In this document: positions 8,126 to 15,727 of the stretch, piece after piece | Numbering within the stretch: the first letter of the stretch is position 1 | Layout of the letters: each line of letters begins with the position of its first letter | DNA from: an uncultured Pseudomonadales bacterium | Lineage (GTDB): Bacteria; Pseudomonadota; Gammaproteobacteria; Pseudomonadales; Azotimanducaceae | Length of the DNA stretch: 38,125 nt | Direction of reading: 5' to 3' | Assembly: GCA_905182095.1 (NCBI GenBank) | Contig: CAJJAQ010000058.1 | Coordinates: 1-38,125, forward strand | The notes under the pieces: generated by a model | The model's input: the letters and a program-made list of their open reading frames with translations, nothing else | The model's database searches: none | What the model was told of the DNA's origin: nothing | Position numbers and translations under genes: made by a program

Positions 8126-9262
8126 ATGTCAGTGTCTAAAAGCCAGGAAGTAAGCGCTAAAGATAATATCCTTTATCCAACATATTCGGCAGATCTTTAT
8201 ACTGACGCGCCTGAGGGCGGCAGCGAATTCGTTAGTACAAATTCTGCAAAAATGTTTTCTTGGAAAGGCGTCAAAATATTTTTTGTAATGAGCGTCTGCC
8301 TGTCGGTGGGAATGTTCGAGCGCCAAAGAACAATTGAACTGAAACCGGTGAGTCACTACGAGATTGAAATGGTTATAGGCGCGCCGTCACGGTCAGACGT
8401 TCGTGAGCTTCTACTACCTAAGTTGCAGGAGACCGTAGATCCTGAGCTGGTCTTTTTGGAGTTCCAGGAGCAAGTTAAAACTCTTATTGATGCCCGTACT
8501 AATAATACGGATTTAGAAATAGATCGATCTGGTGCTTTAGACGAATCGGGAAAAGCCGTTTCTTTTGAGGATTCTTTAAAATCCTGGCCAGTTGTACCCG
8601 CACCTAACGCCCCGTTAGATAAACCGAGCTCGGTGATTTATCGACTTGATGCAAAAAGCATTAGCAAGGCGAATACGTGGATTAGTCAATTGCTAACTAC
8701 TGCTGAAAGGAACGCCGCCGAGGTTTTAGTTGCTAGAGCGCAGGGCTTGTTAGATAAGCAGCTATCACAAATAAAAAATAAATTTGCTGATGAACGGCTA
8801 CTGGAACGGCGTGAGCTTTCTAGAGAACTGGCGACATTAAAGAGTGATCTTGACCTCGCCACGGTTCTTGGAATAGCGAATCCGGTTCAGTCTGCCCATC
8901 CGATGGTGCCGCAAGAAGATGGTGTTCGTTATCAAGAAGGTTCTGTGGCACTACAGCGAAAATACAAAAAATTGTTGGCGCGTTTAGATGAAACGGGCTC
9001 TGTCCATCAGTCCGGAGACGAAAAACTTTTGGCTGAGTTAGAGGTATTTAGCGGCATCAAGTTAGAGCAAGAGTATGTGATTACAGCAGATCTTAACCAG
9101 CAATTTCGGTCGAAAGAAATTATCCAAAATATAGATGTTCTAGGGCCGACTCTACTCGGTGCTTTTAAAGGTCTATTTTTGGGCTGGATAATTCTTCAAT
9201 TGTTGAAATTCGCGCCCTTTTTGGGAAAATTGATTAGAAAGACCGCTAGGACACCTCACTAA
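8126..9262 (+). CDS. Wzz-like inner-membrane protein with periplasmic coiled coil
   Basis: The 378-residue protein has one TM segment near residues 48-66, a long periplasmic part and a second TM segment at about 342-370 (GAFKGLFLGWIILQLLKFAP), the topology of polysaccharide co-polymerases (Wzz). The periplasmic helix resembles Wzz closely: YRLDAKSISKANTWISQLL, then a charged coiled coil at about 184-245 ending in LKSDLDLATVLGI, and later YQEGSVALQRKYKKLL, where Wzz proteins have an LGI motif followed by a YxxGxxxL segment. No O-antigen or capsule genes are nearby, so a scaffold role in a different envelope machine is possible. The start is the ATG at 8126, 13 bases after AGGAG; a GTG at 8090 would overlap the preceding gene. 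Its stop codon overlaps the next ATG (TAATG), indicating coupled translation. Confidence 0.7.
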   Translation: MSVSKSQEVSAKDNILYPTYSADLYTDAPEGGSEFVSTNSAKMFSWKGVKIFFVMSVCLSVGMFERQRTIELKPVSHYEIEMVIGAPSRSDVRELLLPKLQETVDPELVFLEFQEQVKTLIDARTNNTDLEIDRSGALDESGKAVSFEDSLKSWPVVPAPNAPLDKPSSVIYRLDAKSISKANTWISQLLTTAERNAAEVLVARAQGLLDKQLSQIKNKFADERLLERRELSRELATLKSDLDLATVLGIANPVQSAHPMVPQEDGVRYQEGSVALQRKYKKLLARLDETGSVHQSGDEKLLAELEVFSGIKLEQEYVITADLNQQFRSKEIIQNIDVLGPTLLGAFKGLFLGWIILQLLKFAPFLGKLIRKTARTPH

Positions 9263-10023
9263 TGGATATGTTCAGCATAATTGGTTCGATTCTGCAGGCC
9301 ATCGTTGATTTTTTGCCCACCATTTTTAAATTGTTCAAGGAGGCAAAGGTTGCAATTGGGTTGTCGTTAGGGATATTTCTTTTAGCAGCATTCATGTTGG
9401 TTTGGTTGCGTTTTGTTGTTGTTAAGCCGTTGATGTCTAGACTAAAAGAAGCCGCTTTCTTTGTAAGAAACTTGGAGCCCAGAAATGGATTTCTGGAAAA
9501 TTTTGGCTCGGTAGATTCGGTGCTATCCGGTATTCCCGCTGTTAAACATGGTTGGGGGGATTTTAAGAAACGCATGATTTTTCCTGAAGCGAAAGATTTA
9601 GGCCTACCAATACGTGCTACGGAGTCCCCTGGAAAATTTATCCACGCACATGGGGCTGAAGGGAGAGCGCTGCATTTGAAACTCTACGCAGCCATGCCGG
9701 ACTATTTGGTTGGTCTTGGGTTAGTTCTGACCTTCCTGGGTTTGGTTTCCGCACTGTACTTCGCCGCTCAAGGTCTTGAAGCTGGAGACGTGGCCGAAAC
9801 TCGTGCGAGCCTTACAGCGTTGTTAAGCGCTGCAACATTCAAGTTTATTACATCAATAGCCGGCGTCGCGTCGTCAATAATTTTTTCCGTATTCTTTAAC
9901 AAGTATATGGGTCAGCTGGATAGAACATTTATAGAGTTGACAGAAACAATTGAGTTACATGTGTTTTATACTTTACTCGGGCCGAAAATGGCGAAAAAAT
10001 TCGACAGTTCTCTGCGGCGTTAA
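9262..10023 (+). CDS. MotA/TolQ/ExbB/ZorA-like three-TM proton-channel-family protein
   Basis: The 253-residue protein has TM1 at about 30-54, a cytoplasmic region, TM2 at about 149-170 (DYLVGLGLVLTFLGLVSALY) and TM3 at about 186-212 (LLSAATFKFITSIAGVASSI). The GLGxxxTFLGL pattern in TM2 and the FxTSIAG pattern in TM3 are those of the MotA/TolQ/ExbB superfamily, and by eye most like ZorA. These proteins form pentameric ion-driven motors with a single-TM partner. Polar Thr157 and Thr197 lie where the ion path is expected. It lacks the long coiled-coil tail of ZorA. No partner with a MotB/ExbD-type TM aspartate or a peptidoglycan-binding domain is evident here; the single-TM protein two genes downstream is the only candidate. 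The ATG overlaps the upstream TAA by one base. Confidence 0.75.
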   Translation: MDMFSIIGSILQAIVDFLPTIFKLFKEAKVAIGLSLGIFLLAAFMLVWLRFVVVKPLMSRLKEAAFFVRNLEPRNGFLENFGSVDSVLSGIPAVKHGWGDFKKRMIFPEAKDLGLPIRATESPGKFIHAHGAEGRALHLKLYAAMPDYLVGLGLVLTFLGLVSALYFAAQGLEAGDVAETRASLTALLSAATFKFITSIAGVASSIIFSVFFNKYMGQLDRTFIELTETIELHVFYTLLGPKMAKKFDSSLRR

Positions 10024-10055
10024 ATCAACAAATTGGGCTTAAAGCAGGCTCATTA

Positions 10056-10274
10056 GTGGCCAGTAACAATATCGATAGTATGCTGTATAGAACGGTCTTA
10101 AAGGTTCAGTTAGGTCTTCTAGACGGTGAGGTTGTTGGTTTTAAGTATGACACTGATAAAGGTTTGCAAGTTCGGGTGGATCAATCAGAGAGCCTTATTA
10201 CGGTCGACGACATTATCGACTATTCACCCGTCAGTGAGGCCGACGGTTGGGCCACTATTGCAATCTATCAATGA
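10056..10274 (+). CDS. Small hypothetical cytoplasmic protein (72 aa)
   Basis: The protein is 72 residues long, has no signal peptide or TM segment, and starts with GTG; AGG lies 8 bases upstream. The composition (FKYDTDKGLQVRVDQSES, then LITVDDIIDYSP) suggests a small all-beta domain, perhaps SH3-like, but I recognise no family. It is held in the cluster between the MotA-like protein and the single-TM protein. Its stop codon overlaps the next start as ATGA, so the two are translationally coupled and probably function together. As the one apparently cytoplasmic member of the cluster, it could bind the cytoplasmic loop of the channel-like protein; this is inference. Confidence 0.6.
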   Translation: MASNNIDSMLYRTVLKVQLGLLDGEVVGFKYDTDKGLQVRVDQSESLITVDDIIDYSPVSEADGWATIAIYQ

Positions 10275-10783
10275 ACATACCACGAAAGATAGTTTTTGAT
10301 CTGGCGCGAGCAAGGGCTTTTTCTGCCATCGCTACATTGTCTGTTTTTTCGCTACTTAGTGCTGCTACGTTTTGGCATGTTGATGCAGCAACTAAACTAT
10401 TTGGCAAACAGTCGGAAGCGTATATTTCAGTTGAAGAGCGACTATTACTTTCAGAGATGCTCTTCCTTGAACCTAATCCATTAATGGCGTTGGAATATAA
10501 CAAAATCGCTCTCGCGGCCCTTGCTTCCGATGACGTTGCTAAAGTCGAGTTTGAGTTTAATGACGGTATCCTTGGTGAGGCCAGTAATAACGCTGAGTGG
10601 TATCTAGATAATATTGGAAAGTACTATGTGGTTAAGGCCGTTGTCGACGGAGATATTTATCAGCAGTTATATGTATTGAAAAAACTAAATGGGGAGTTTG
10701 CGCAATCTTTTCTGATAGAAAAAATTGAGGCCGACATCAAGAAAATGATTCTTGTGGGAAGGGTTTATGGCACGTCAGTTTAA
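10271..10783 (+). CDS. Single-TM periplasmic protein of the envelope cluster
   Basis: The 170-residue protein has a short basic N-terminus and one TM helix at about residues 14-38 (FSAIATLSVFSLLSAATF), followed by a periplasmic domain rich in beta strands (YYVVKAVVDGDIYQQLYVLK). The size and topology resemble PilN/PilO-like or stator-partner proteins, but no diagnostic motif is present. In particular, there is no aspartate inside the TM helix as in MotB or ExbD; the first Asp (WHVDA) lies at its periplasmic end. The ATG at 10271 is chosen because it overlaps the upstream TGA (ATGA); an upstream in-frame codon at 10247 is inside the preceding gene. Its 3' end overlaps the next gene by 17 bases. 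Confidence 0.65.
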   Translation: MNIPRKIVFDLARARAFSAIATLSVFSLLSAATFWHVDAATKLFGKQSEAYISVEERLLLSEMLFLEPNPLMALEYNKIALAALASDDVAKVEFEFNDGILGEASNNAEWYLDNIGKYYVVKAVVDGDIYQQLYVLKKLNGEFAQSFLIEKIEADIKKMILVGRVYGTSV

Positions 10784-11441
10784 ACCAGTGGTGGTCCAGA
10801 TACTTGCTGTTTTCATTTTAGCTTATGCAGTTGCTGGTTGCACTGCCCGTGATGACGATATGGATCTGGTTTTACATCGAATGGCGGAAATACAGTCGCT
10901 ACTGGCGGATTTGAAAAAACAACTGGACAGTCAAAAGTCGGAGGCTCAAAGCGCGGCTTCTAGAGTCTCGCCGGAATTGGCTGCTGAATTTGAAAATGAC
11001 GAAGCTTTCTTGGACCAAGTGGTAGCCTTGAAAAAGCAGAAGCTGCTGGCACAACTGGAATATGAAATTTCTAAACTCGAAGATATAGCGACACAATCGT
11101 CTCCAACAAATGCAGAAGCAAATGGTTTTGCGCCAAGGTATGCAGGTTCCGGCCAAGACTTAAAGGTTTTCATGATTAACCATACGACGAAAGCTGCATT
11201 GATCAAGCTCAATGATGAAGTTCTTCGTGCGTTTCCCGGTGATCAGGTAGGCGGTTATACAATTAGCGAGATCAACCGAGACCACATTGTCCTAGGGTTG
11301 CCGTCAGGAGAAGAGATTATAAAACGCTTGGTTCATAACGCTGCAATAAATGATCTGCGGGTGGGCGGGGAGCTTTTGGAAAGAGAGCAGCAGGAGAGCG
11401 AGGGCGAGTCAGAATTCTCTAGATTACTCAAGCGTAAATAG
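10767..11441 (+). CDS. PilP/GspC-like lipoprotein
   Basis: The 224-residue protein begins with a lipoprotein signal ending in AVAGC (Cys25). A charged helical region follows (about 40-105, including EIQSLLADLKKQLDSQKS), then a linker. The C-terminal domain, residues of about 125-205, reads VFMINHTTKAALIKLNDEVL, then GDQVGGYTISEINRDHIVLG. This short beta domain with a GDxVxGYxIxxIxxDxIVL pattern is like the homology region of PilP and GspC, which link inner-membrane assembly platforms to outer-membrane secretins. No secretin is in this cluster. The ATG at 10767 has GGGAAGGG just upstream and overlaps the preceding gene. The PilP-like assignment rests on the pattern only and is tentative; the lipoprotein call is firm. 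Confidence 0.65.
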   Translation: MARQFKPVVVQILAVFILAYAVAGCTARDDDMDLVLHRMAEIQSLLADLKKQLDSQKSEAQSAASRVSPELAAEFENDEAFLDQVVALKKQKLLAQLEYEISKLEDIATQSSPTNAEANGFAPRYAGSGQDLKVFMINHTTKAALIKLNDEVLRAFPGDQVGGYTISEINRDHIVLGLPSGEEIIKRLVHNAAINDLRVGGELLEREQQESEGESEFSRLLKRK

Positions 11442-11513
11442 TTCCGGTAGGCGTTGGATACACGTTACATAGGCTGAATTGTAAAGTCGAAAATAACTAG
11501 TCGAGGTCAAGGT

Positions 11514-12422
11514 ATGAGAAAAATGATTGCTTTAGCTGGCACTGTAGCGCTGGTTTTGCTCGCGGGAATTGCGACTGCGGAGATTGTCGCGGTGGGCAAG
11601 TTTCAGTTGAAAGGGCTGGCCGGGGAGAATATTGGCGAAAGATTTATTTATAAAGTGAATGGCACCATGGTTGCCGTTATACCTGGAGATTTGATTGACG
11701 GTTGTTTGGTGGATGGTTCAGGCCGTCTTAAGTGCCCCAGTAACGATGATGGTGAATTTTCCAAGCCTCTGGAATCAGTAGCGCAGCTGCAAGAGAGACT
11801 GCTGCGAAAAAACATAGAAATCGAAAAAGCTATAAGCGCTGTCAGAGATTTAGAATCTGATGTCTCCGCTTTGCAGGCTGAATTGTTAGAGAATCGAGAT
11901 TTAGTAAGAGACAAATCAGTGTCCATTCGAGATCTTGAATTTCGCTTGGACAATACGCAAATGCTTTTGGATGGTTCACGATCCGATGTTGAAGAAACAA
12001 ATTCCTCGGCAAAAGATCTGCACAGCACAATTATTTCCCTGCGTTCAGACAATATTGCATTGGGACGTATGCAGGATTTTTACAAGGAAGAACGGGCCAA
12101 AGATGTAACTGAAGCAAACGAGAAAGTAACTGCTTTTGATAAACTTAAGTCTCAAGTCGACGCCCAACAACAAAGAATACGAACGCTTATCGCCCAGACA
12201 AATCGCCATGAAGCAATGATGTTGGAAAAGGAACAAGTGTTGCGCGGCTTCGAGGTCGAGGTTGGTGAGCTGGAGAGCAAACTTACCGCAACTAAAGCAG
12301 TTAGTCAGCGCAATGTCTATCTAGAAGATGCGGTAGAGAAATTGAGGAATCTCGCAGAGGAACTTACGCTGGATGTAGCGGAGTATAAAAGAAGTCTTGT
12401 AGTCAAAGGCTGGAACTTATAA
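11514..12422 (+). CDS. Secreted coiled-coil protein
   Basis: The 302-residue protein has a standard signal peptide (IALAGTVALVLLAGIATA) and an N-terminal globular part of about 80 residues with two cysteines (DGCLVDGSGRLKCPSND) that could form a disulfide. From about residue 85 to the end it is almost entirely heptad-rich helix (QLQERLLRKNIEIEKAISAV, then further long coiled coil). The N-terminal segment VAVGKFQLKGLAGENIG followed by VIPGDLIDG resembles the short beta domain seen in the preceding PilP-like protein, so the two may interact or be related. The start has GAGG 10 bases upstream. It lies 72 bases after the PilP-like gene and two bases before the next gene. I recognise no family; a periplasmic spacer or scaffold role is inferred. 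Confidence 0.65.
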   Translation: MRKMIALAGTVALVLLAGIATAEIVAVGKFQLKGLAGENIGERFIYKVNGTMVAVIPGDLIDGCLVDGSGRLKCPSNDDGEFSKPLESVAQLQERLLRKNIEIEKAISAVRDLESDVSALQAELLENRDLVRDKSVSIRDLEFRLDNTQMLLDGSRSDVEETNSSAKDLHSTIISLRSDNIALGRMQDFYKEERAKDVTEANEKVTAFDKLKSQVDAQQQRIRTLIAQTNRHEAMMLEKEQVLRGFEVEVGELESKLTATKAVSQRNVYLEDAVEKLRNLAEELTLDVAEYKRSLVVKGWNL

Positions 12423-12424
12423 CA

Positions 12425-13015
12425 GTGCGGGGAAGCCAACTTTTCACCCCTACCGGGAAAAAGTTCGCCGAAAAATTTGCTGGCTATATTCTTTTTGCAT
12501 TACTGGCGGGTTGCAGCGGCGGCTCTACGCAGTACAGAAACGTAGCAAAGGACATAATGGATATTCAACTAGCAGGATCGGCGTATTTGCGAGAGTTGAA
12601 GGGTTTGCCGATATCCTTGGATCAGCTCGAGCGAGCTGGCTATTTAGAGCTGGCTGGACTCCATCAGCCATGGGGCGAATATGCCTTGTATCGAGACGAC
12701 AGGCGGGTATATATATCCTTTTTGGTTCTAACGCCATTAGATGCCACTGCATTCAAGTCATATAACCCGAGGTTCACATATGACCAAGAGTCCGGTCGCG
12801 GTAGGGTTCCACTACTTTTTCAGAGTTACGATGAAACGATTTCTGGCAGAGGAGTTGACCTAAATCAGAATAACCCAGCGCACAAATTCTCAGGGCAGCC
12901 TTTACATAATAAGTTGGTAGTTACCCAGAGTAGCGGTGTTAAAGCCATTGCCCCATCTATAAACGAGAGTGTTGGCATTAGATTGGCCGGATTGGCGTTG
13001 TTGGAAACGCCATAG
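12425..13015 (+). CDS. Pilin-like lipoprotein, last gene of the envelope cluster
   Basis: The 196-residue protein has a lipobox FALLAGC with Cys30 after an unusually long basic n-region, and +2 Ser. The mature part resembles the globular head of type IV pilins and pseudopilins: a helix (DIMDIQLAGSAYLRELKG), then LPISLDQLERAGYLEL and HQPWGEYALYRDDRRVYISF, the GYL...PWGxxY arrangement common in those proteins. Instead of a prepilin leader it carries a lipid anchor. The GTG start is two bases after the previous stop and has no close Shine-Dalgarno sequence, so it is probably translated by coupling; a later start would cut into the signal peptide. The pilin likeness is from pattern recognition alone and needs a structure comparison. 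Confidence 0.6.
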   Translation: MRGSQLFTPTGKKFAEKFAGYILFALLAGCSGGSTQYRNVAKDIMDIQLAGSAYLRELKGLPISLDQLERAGYLELAGLHQPWGEYALYRDDRRVYISFLVLTPLDATAFKSYNPRFTYDQESGRGRVPLLFQSYDETISGRGVDLNQNNPAHKFSGQPLHNKLVVTQSSGVKAIAPSINESVGIRLAGLALLETP

Positions 13016-13025
13016 GTTTGATTGA

Positions 13026-13072
13026 GGGGTGGGGTGAATCAACCCATCAGACCCCAACCCACCGAGCTTTTT
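13026..13072 (+). terminator. Possible terminator of the envelope cluster
   Basis: An imperfect inverted repeat (GGGGTGGGGT at 13026-13035 and ACCCCAACCC at 13051-13060) lies just after the last gene of the cluster, followed a few bases later by TTTTT at 13068-13072. The long loop and the gap before the T-run make it weaker than a typical intrinsic terminator. The facing prc gene ends at 13143. Confidence 0.35.
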
Positions 13073-13142
13073 GCAGACATGCTGAGTCAAAGGTGTAAAG
13101 CGCTAGTGCGCAGGTGTCGAGTTTATAGCCATTGGGCTTTAT

Positions 13143-15512
13143 TTAATTCTGGTAAAAAACCGAAAAGCCCGTTTTGTTGCTCGAACCTTTCGCAAGAGTT
13201 GGTGAGGACGAGGCATTAGGCCTTTGCTCGTTGACGAGATCAGAAAGGATCCGTCCAGCTTCCCGTAGCAGTGGGTCCTCCTTCACCTCTTCAATTACGT
13301 CCTTGGCTTCCTCAGTTGCTTGGATTTGGGCGCTGGCGCCCAGTTGTTGCTCAGATACATCTGCTTCGTCAGCCTTTGCCAGTGCGTTTTTAGCTTCTTC
13401 TTTTGCCTCATTTTCCGCTTTATGTAGCTCCTCCAGAGCGTCTAAAGTTTCTGCGGTTTCTTTGCCAGTAGCAATACGCAGTGCGTTCTCAAGGTCTAGG
13501 CGCCAAACATCATCTTTAGTTCTTTCTTCCTTACGCGCGTTTTCGTTAAGGGATAAAAATTTGATGGCCGACTTTTCTTGGCTGCGTTGAGTAAGCGTTC
13601 GGTAGTAGATGAAGTGCGGGTCGTTATCGGCCCGGTTATCATGCTGTTCTTGAAGCCTTGGCACTAGGTTGGTGAGCGCACCATAAGGTCTATAGTTAGC
13701 CGGCCTTATTTTGTCCCAAGGCATGGCATCGTCCAGTGTGCTCTCGCCAATGACGTCATTATCGACCAAAGCTGGAAATCGGATATCGGGTATCACTCCT
13801 TGGTGTTGCGTACTGTCGCCTGAAATTCTATAAAATTTTGCCGCAGTGAGTTTTAGTTGGCCTCGGTTAAGTGGAATGAGTGTCTGTACAGTACCTTTGC
13901 CAAAGGTTTGATTGCCAACCACAAGGGCGCGGCCATAGTCCTGTAAGGCGCCAGCAAAAATTTCTGAAGCCGATGCCGAAAGGCGGTTAACCATTACTGC
14001 CATTGGGCCATCCCAGGCCAGTTCTAGGTTGTCGTCACTTAAGATGTTGGCGCGACGCCTAGCAGATTTTACCTGCACCGTTGGGCCTGATGGAATGAAC
14101 AGTCCTGTCATGGTGTCGGCTTCTTGTAGCGAACCGCCACCATTACTGCGTAAATCAATAACCAGGCCATCTATGCCCTGCGCTTTCAAAGCTTCTACAA
14201 GTCGGCGTACGTCTCTTGTGGTGCTGCGGTAGTTCGGGTCGCCTTGTTGTTGGGCGGCGAAATCTGCGTAAAAAGTGGGTATTTCAATAACGCCAATAAG
14301 GCGAGGTTGCTCTTCGCCTAATGGCTCTAGTGTTATCGTCTTTGCCTTCGCGGCTTGTTCTTCGAGTTTTATTTTATTGCGCACAATGGTGATGTTTTTG
14401 CTTTCAGCTTCTTTGCTGTCGGCGGGGATAATGCTCAAGCGCACTGTGGAATCTTTCGGTCCACGGATTAGTTCTACCACATCGTCCAAACGCCATCCTA
14501 CGACATCGATAAGAGGACCTGCGATGCCTTGGCCTACAGCGGTAATTTTGTCTGCGGGTTTTAGCTCTCCGCCTTTAGCTGCCGGTCCTGCGGGAACCAA
14601 ACGTACCACTTCCACATTATCGTCTTCTGTTCTTAGCACAGCGCCTATGCCTTCTAGTGAGAGGGACATATTTATGTTGAAGTTCTCCGACGTGCGTGGA
14701 GAAAAATACTCAGTATGAGGATCGTAGGTATGAGCAAAGGCGTTAATGTAGGCCTGAAACGCGTCTTCGCTTTTGTTACGCACTGTAATCTTTAACTGAT
14801 TTCTATAGCGTTTTCTTAGCTGCTCGGAAATTTCGTCTACAGGCTTGTCGCTGAGTTTCATGGATAGCACTTGGGCCTTTAGGCGCCTGCGCCAGAGATC
14901 ATCTTGCGCTTCTTCATCAAAAGACCAACTGGCTTCTTCGCGACTAACTAAAATTGATTCCTCTTTACTGAAGTCCAAATTTTCTAGCCCACTGTCTATC
15001 AGACCAATAAGATAATTCAGTCGTTCGACGATGCGTTGTTGGTAGCGATTAAAGATCAGAAATGCAGGGTCCAGGTCACCACTTTTTAACGCGTCATCTA
15101 AGCGAAATCTATATTTTTCAAATTCCCTTATGTCGCCTGCTATGAAGTAGTAGTGACCGGGATCTAATACCGCCAAGTATTTATCGAAAACATGCTCGGA
15201 TAATTCGTCGTCTACGGTTTTGTTGAGGTAGTGATTGCGGCGTAACTGCTCGACAACAATCAGACTGGTTCGGGGGTGGATGTCTAGCGGCGACAATGTT
15301 GGAGCGCTAAGAATTTCCTCTTCGGTGTCTTTTGCCGGAATAGCATTTACCAGCCCCCCACTGTTGAACTGGCTTGGCTCTGTGATTACCGCGTCAGCCG
15401 CGAAAACGTGCGGCACTAAAGTTAGGCTAAAAATACTAATTAAAACGAGTTTTTGCGAGAAAGCGAATGTGCCTGATGAGTGCAACTGGTTACAGGGGGT
15501 GAAAATGTTACT
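13143..15512 (-). CDS. prc: Tail-specific (C-terminal processing) protease Prc/Tsp
   Basis: This periplasmic serine protease of family S41 degrades proteins with non-polar C-termini and acts on cell-wall hydrolases and lipoprotein partners. After a signal peptide (KLVLISIFSLTLVPHVFA) come the N-terminal Prc domain, ISLxLEGIGAVL-type PDZ sequence (SLEGIGAVLRTEDDN to DVVELIRGPKDSTV) and the catalytic Ser/Lys pair in RLSASASEIFAGALQDYGRA and FGKGTVQ, all conserved. At 789 residues from this start (803 from an ATG at 15554) it is longer than E. coli Prc (682). Much of the excess is a C-terminal Ala/Glu/Lys-rich helical stretch (EAKEEAKNALAKADEADV). The ATG at 15512 gives the more normal signal peptide; the longer form is possible. 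It is divergent from the FKBP-type isomerase gene. Confidence 0.95.
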   Translation of the reverse strand, partial: SNIFTPCNQLHSSGTFAFSQKLVLISIFSLTLVPHVFAADAVITEPSQFNSGGLVNAIPAKDTEEEILSAPTLSPLDIHPRTSLIVVEQLRRNHYLNKTVDDELSEHVFDKYLAVLDPGHYYFIAGDIREFEKYRFRLDDALKSGDLDPAFLIFNRYQQRIVERLNYLIGLIDSGLENLDFSKEESILVSREEASWSFDEEAQDDLWRRRLKAQVLSMKLSDKPVDEISEQLRKRYRNQLKITVRNKSEDAFQAYINAFAHTYDPHTEYFSPRTSENFNINMSLSLEGIGAVLRTEDDNVEVVRLVPAGPAAKGGELKPADKITAVGQGIAGPLIDVVGWRLDDVVELIRGPKDSTVRLSIIPADSKEAESKNITIVRNKIKLEEQAAKAKTITLEPLGEEQPRLIGVIEIPTFYADFAAQQQGDPNYRSTTRDVRRLVEALKAQGIDGLVIDLRSNGGGSLQEADTMTGLFIPSGPTVQVKSARRRANILSDDNLELAWDGPMAVMVNRLSASASEIFAGALQDYGRALVVGNQTFGKGTVQTLIPLNRGQLKLTAAKFYRISGDSTQHQGVIPDIRFPALVDNDVIGESTLDDAMPWDKIRPANYRPYGALTNLVPRLQEQHDNRADNDPHFIYYRTLTQRSQEKSAIKFLSLNENARKEERTKDDVWRLDLENALRIATGKETAETLDALEELHKAENEAKEEAKNALAKADEADVSEQQLGASAQIQATEEAKDVIEEVKEDPLLREAGRILSDLVNEQRPNASSSPTLAKGSSNKTGFSVFYQN

Positions 15513-15727
15513 CATAAGTTTGCAATATCCTAATTTTTTAAACTTCACACGCATTTGCTAGATGTCTCAGCGCGAAATTGCTCAGATTGAGAAGATGTTG
15601 TACCTCTGGCGGCCCATAAGTAATGTGAAATTCCGACCTGAAGTGCACATTGTGGCGTCAAAGGCGTTATCATCGTAGTGAATGTAACCCGCTGCTAACG
15701 TGGGGAGCAACCCATGGTTTAATTGAG

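Noticed and set aside
9262-10023. A Zorya (ZorAB) anti-phage system
   Set aside because: Only the three-TM part resembles ZorA; the long tail is absent, and no ZorB with a peptidoglycan-binding domain, ZorC or ZorD helicase/nuclease is present.
13174-14718. Several Ser/Ala-rich plus-strand frames
   Set aside because: They are antisense to prc, whose frame is a complete and well-conserved protease.
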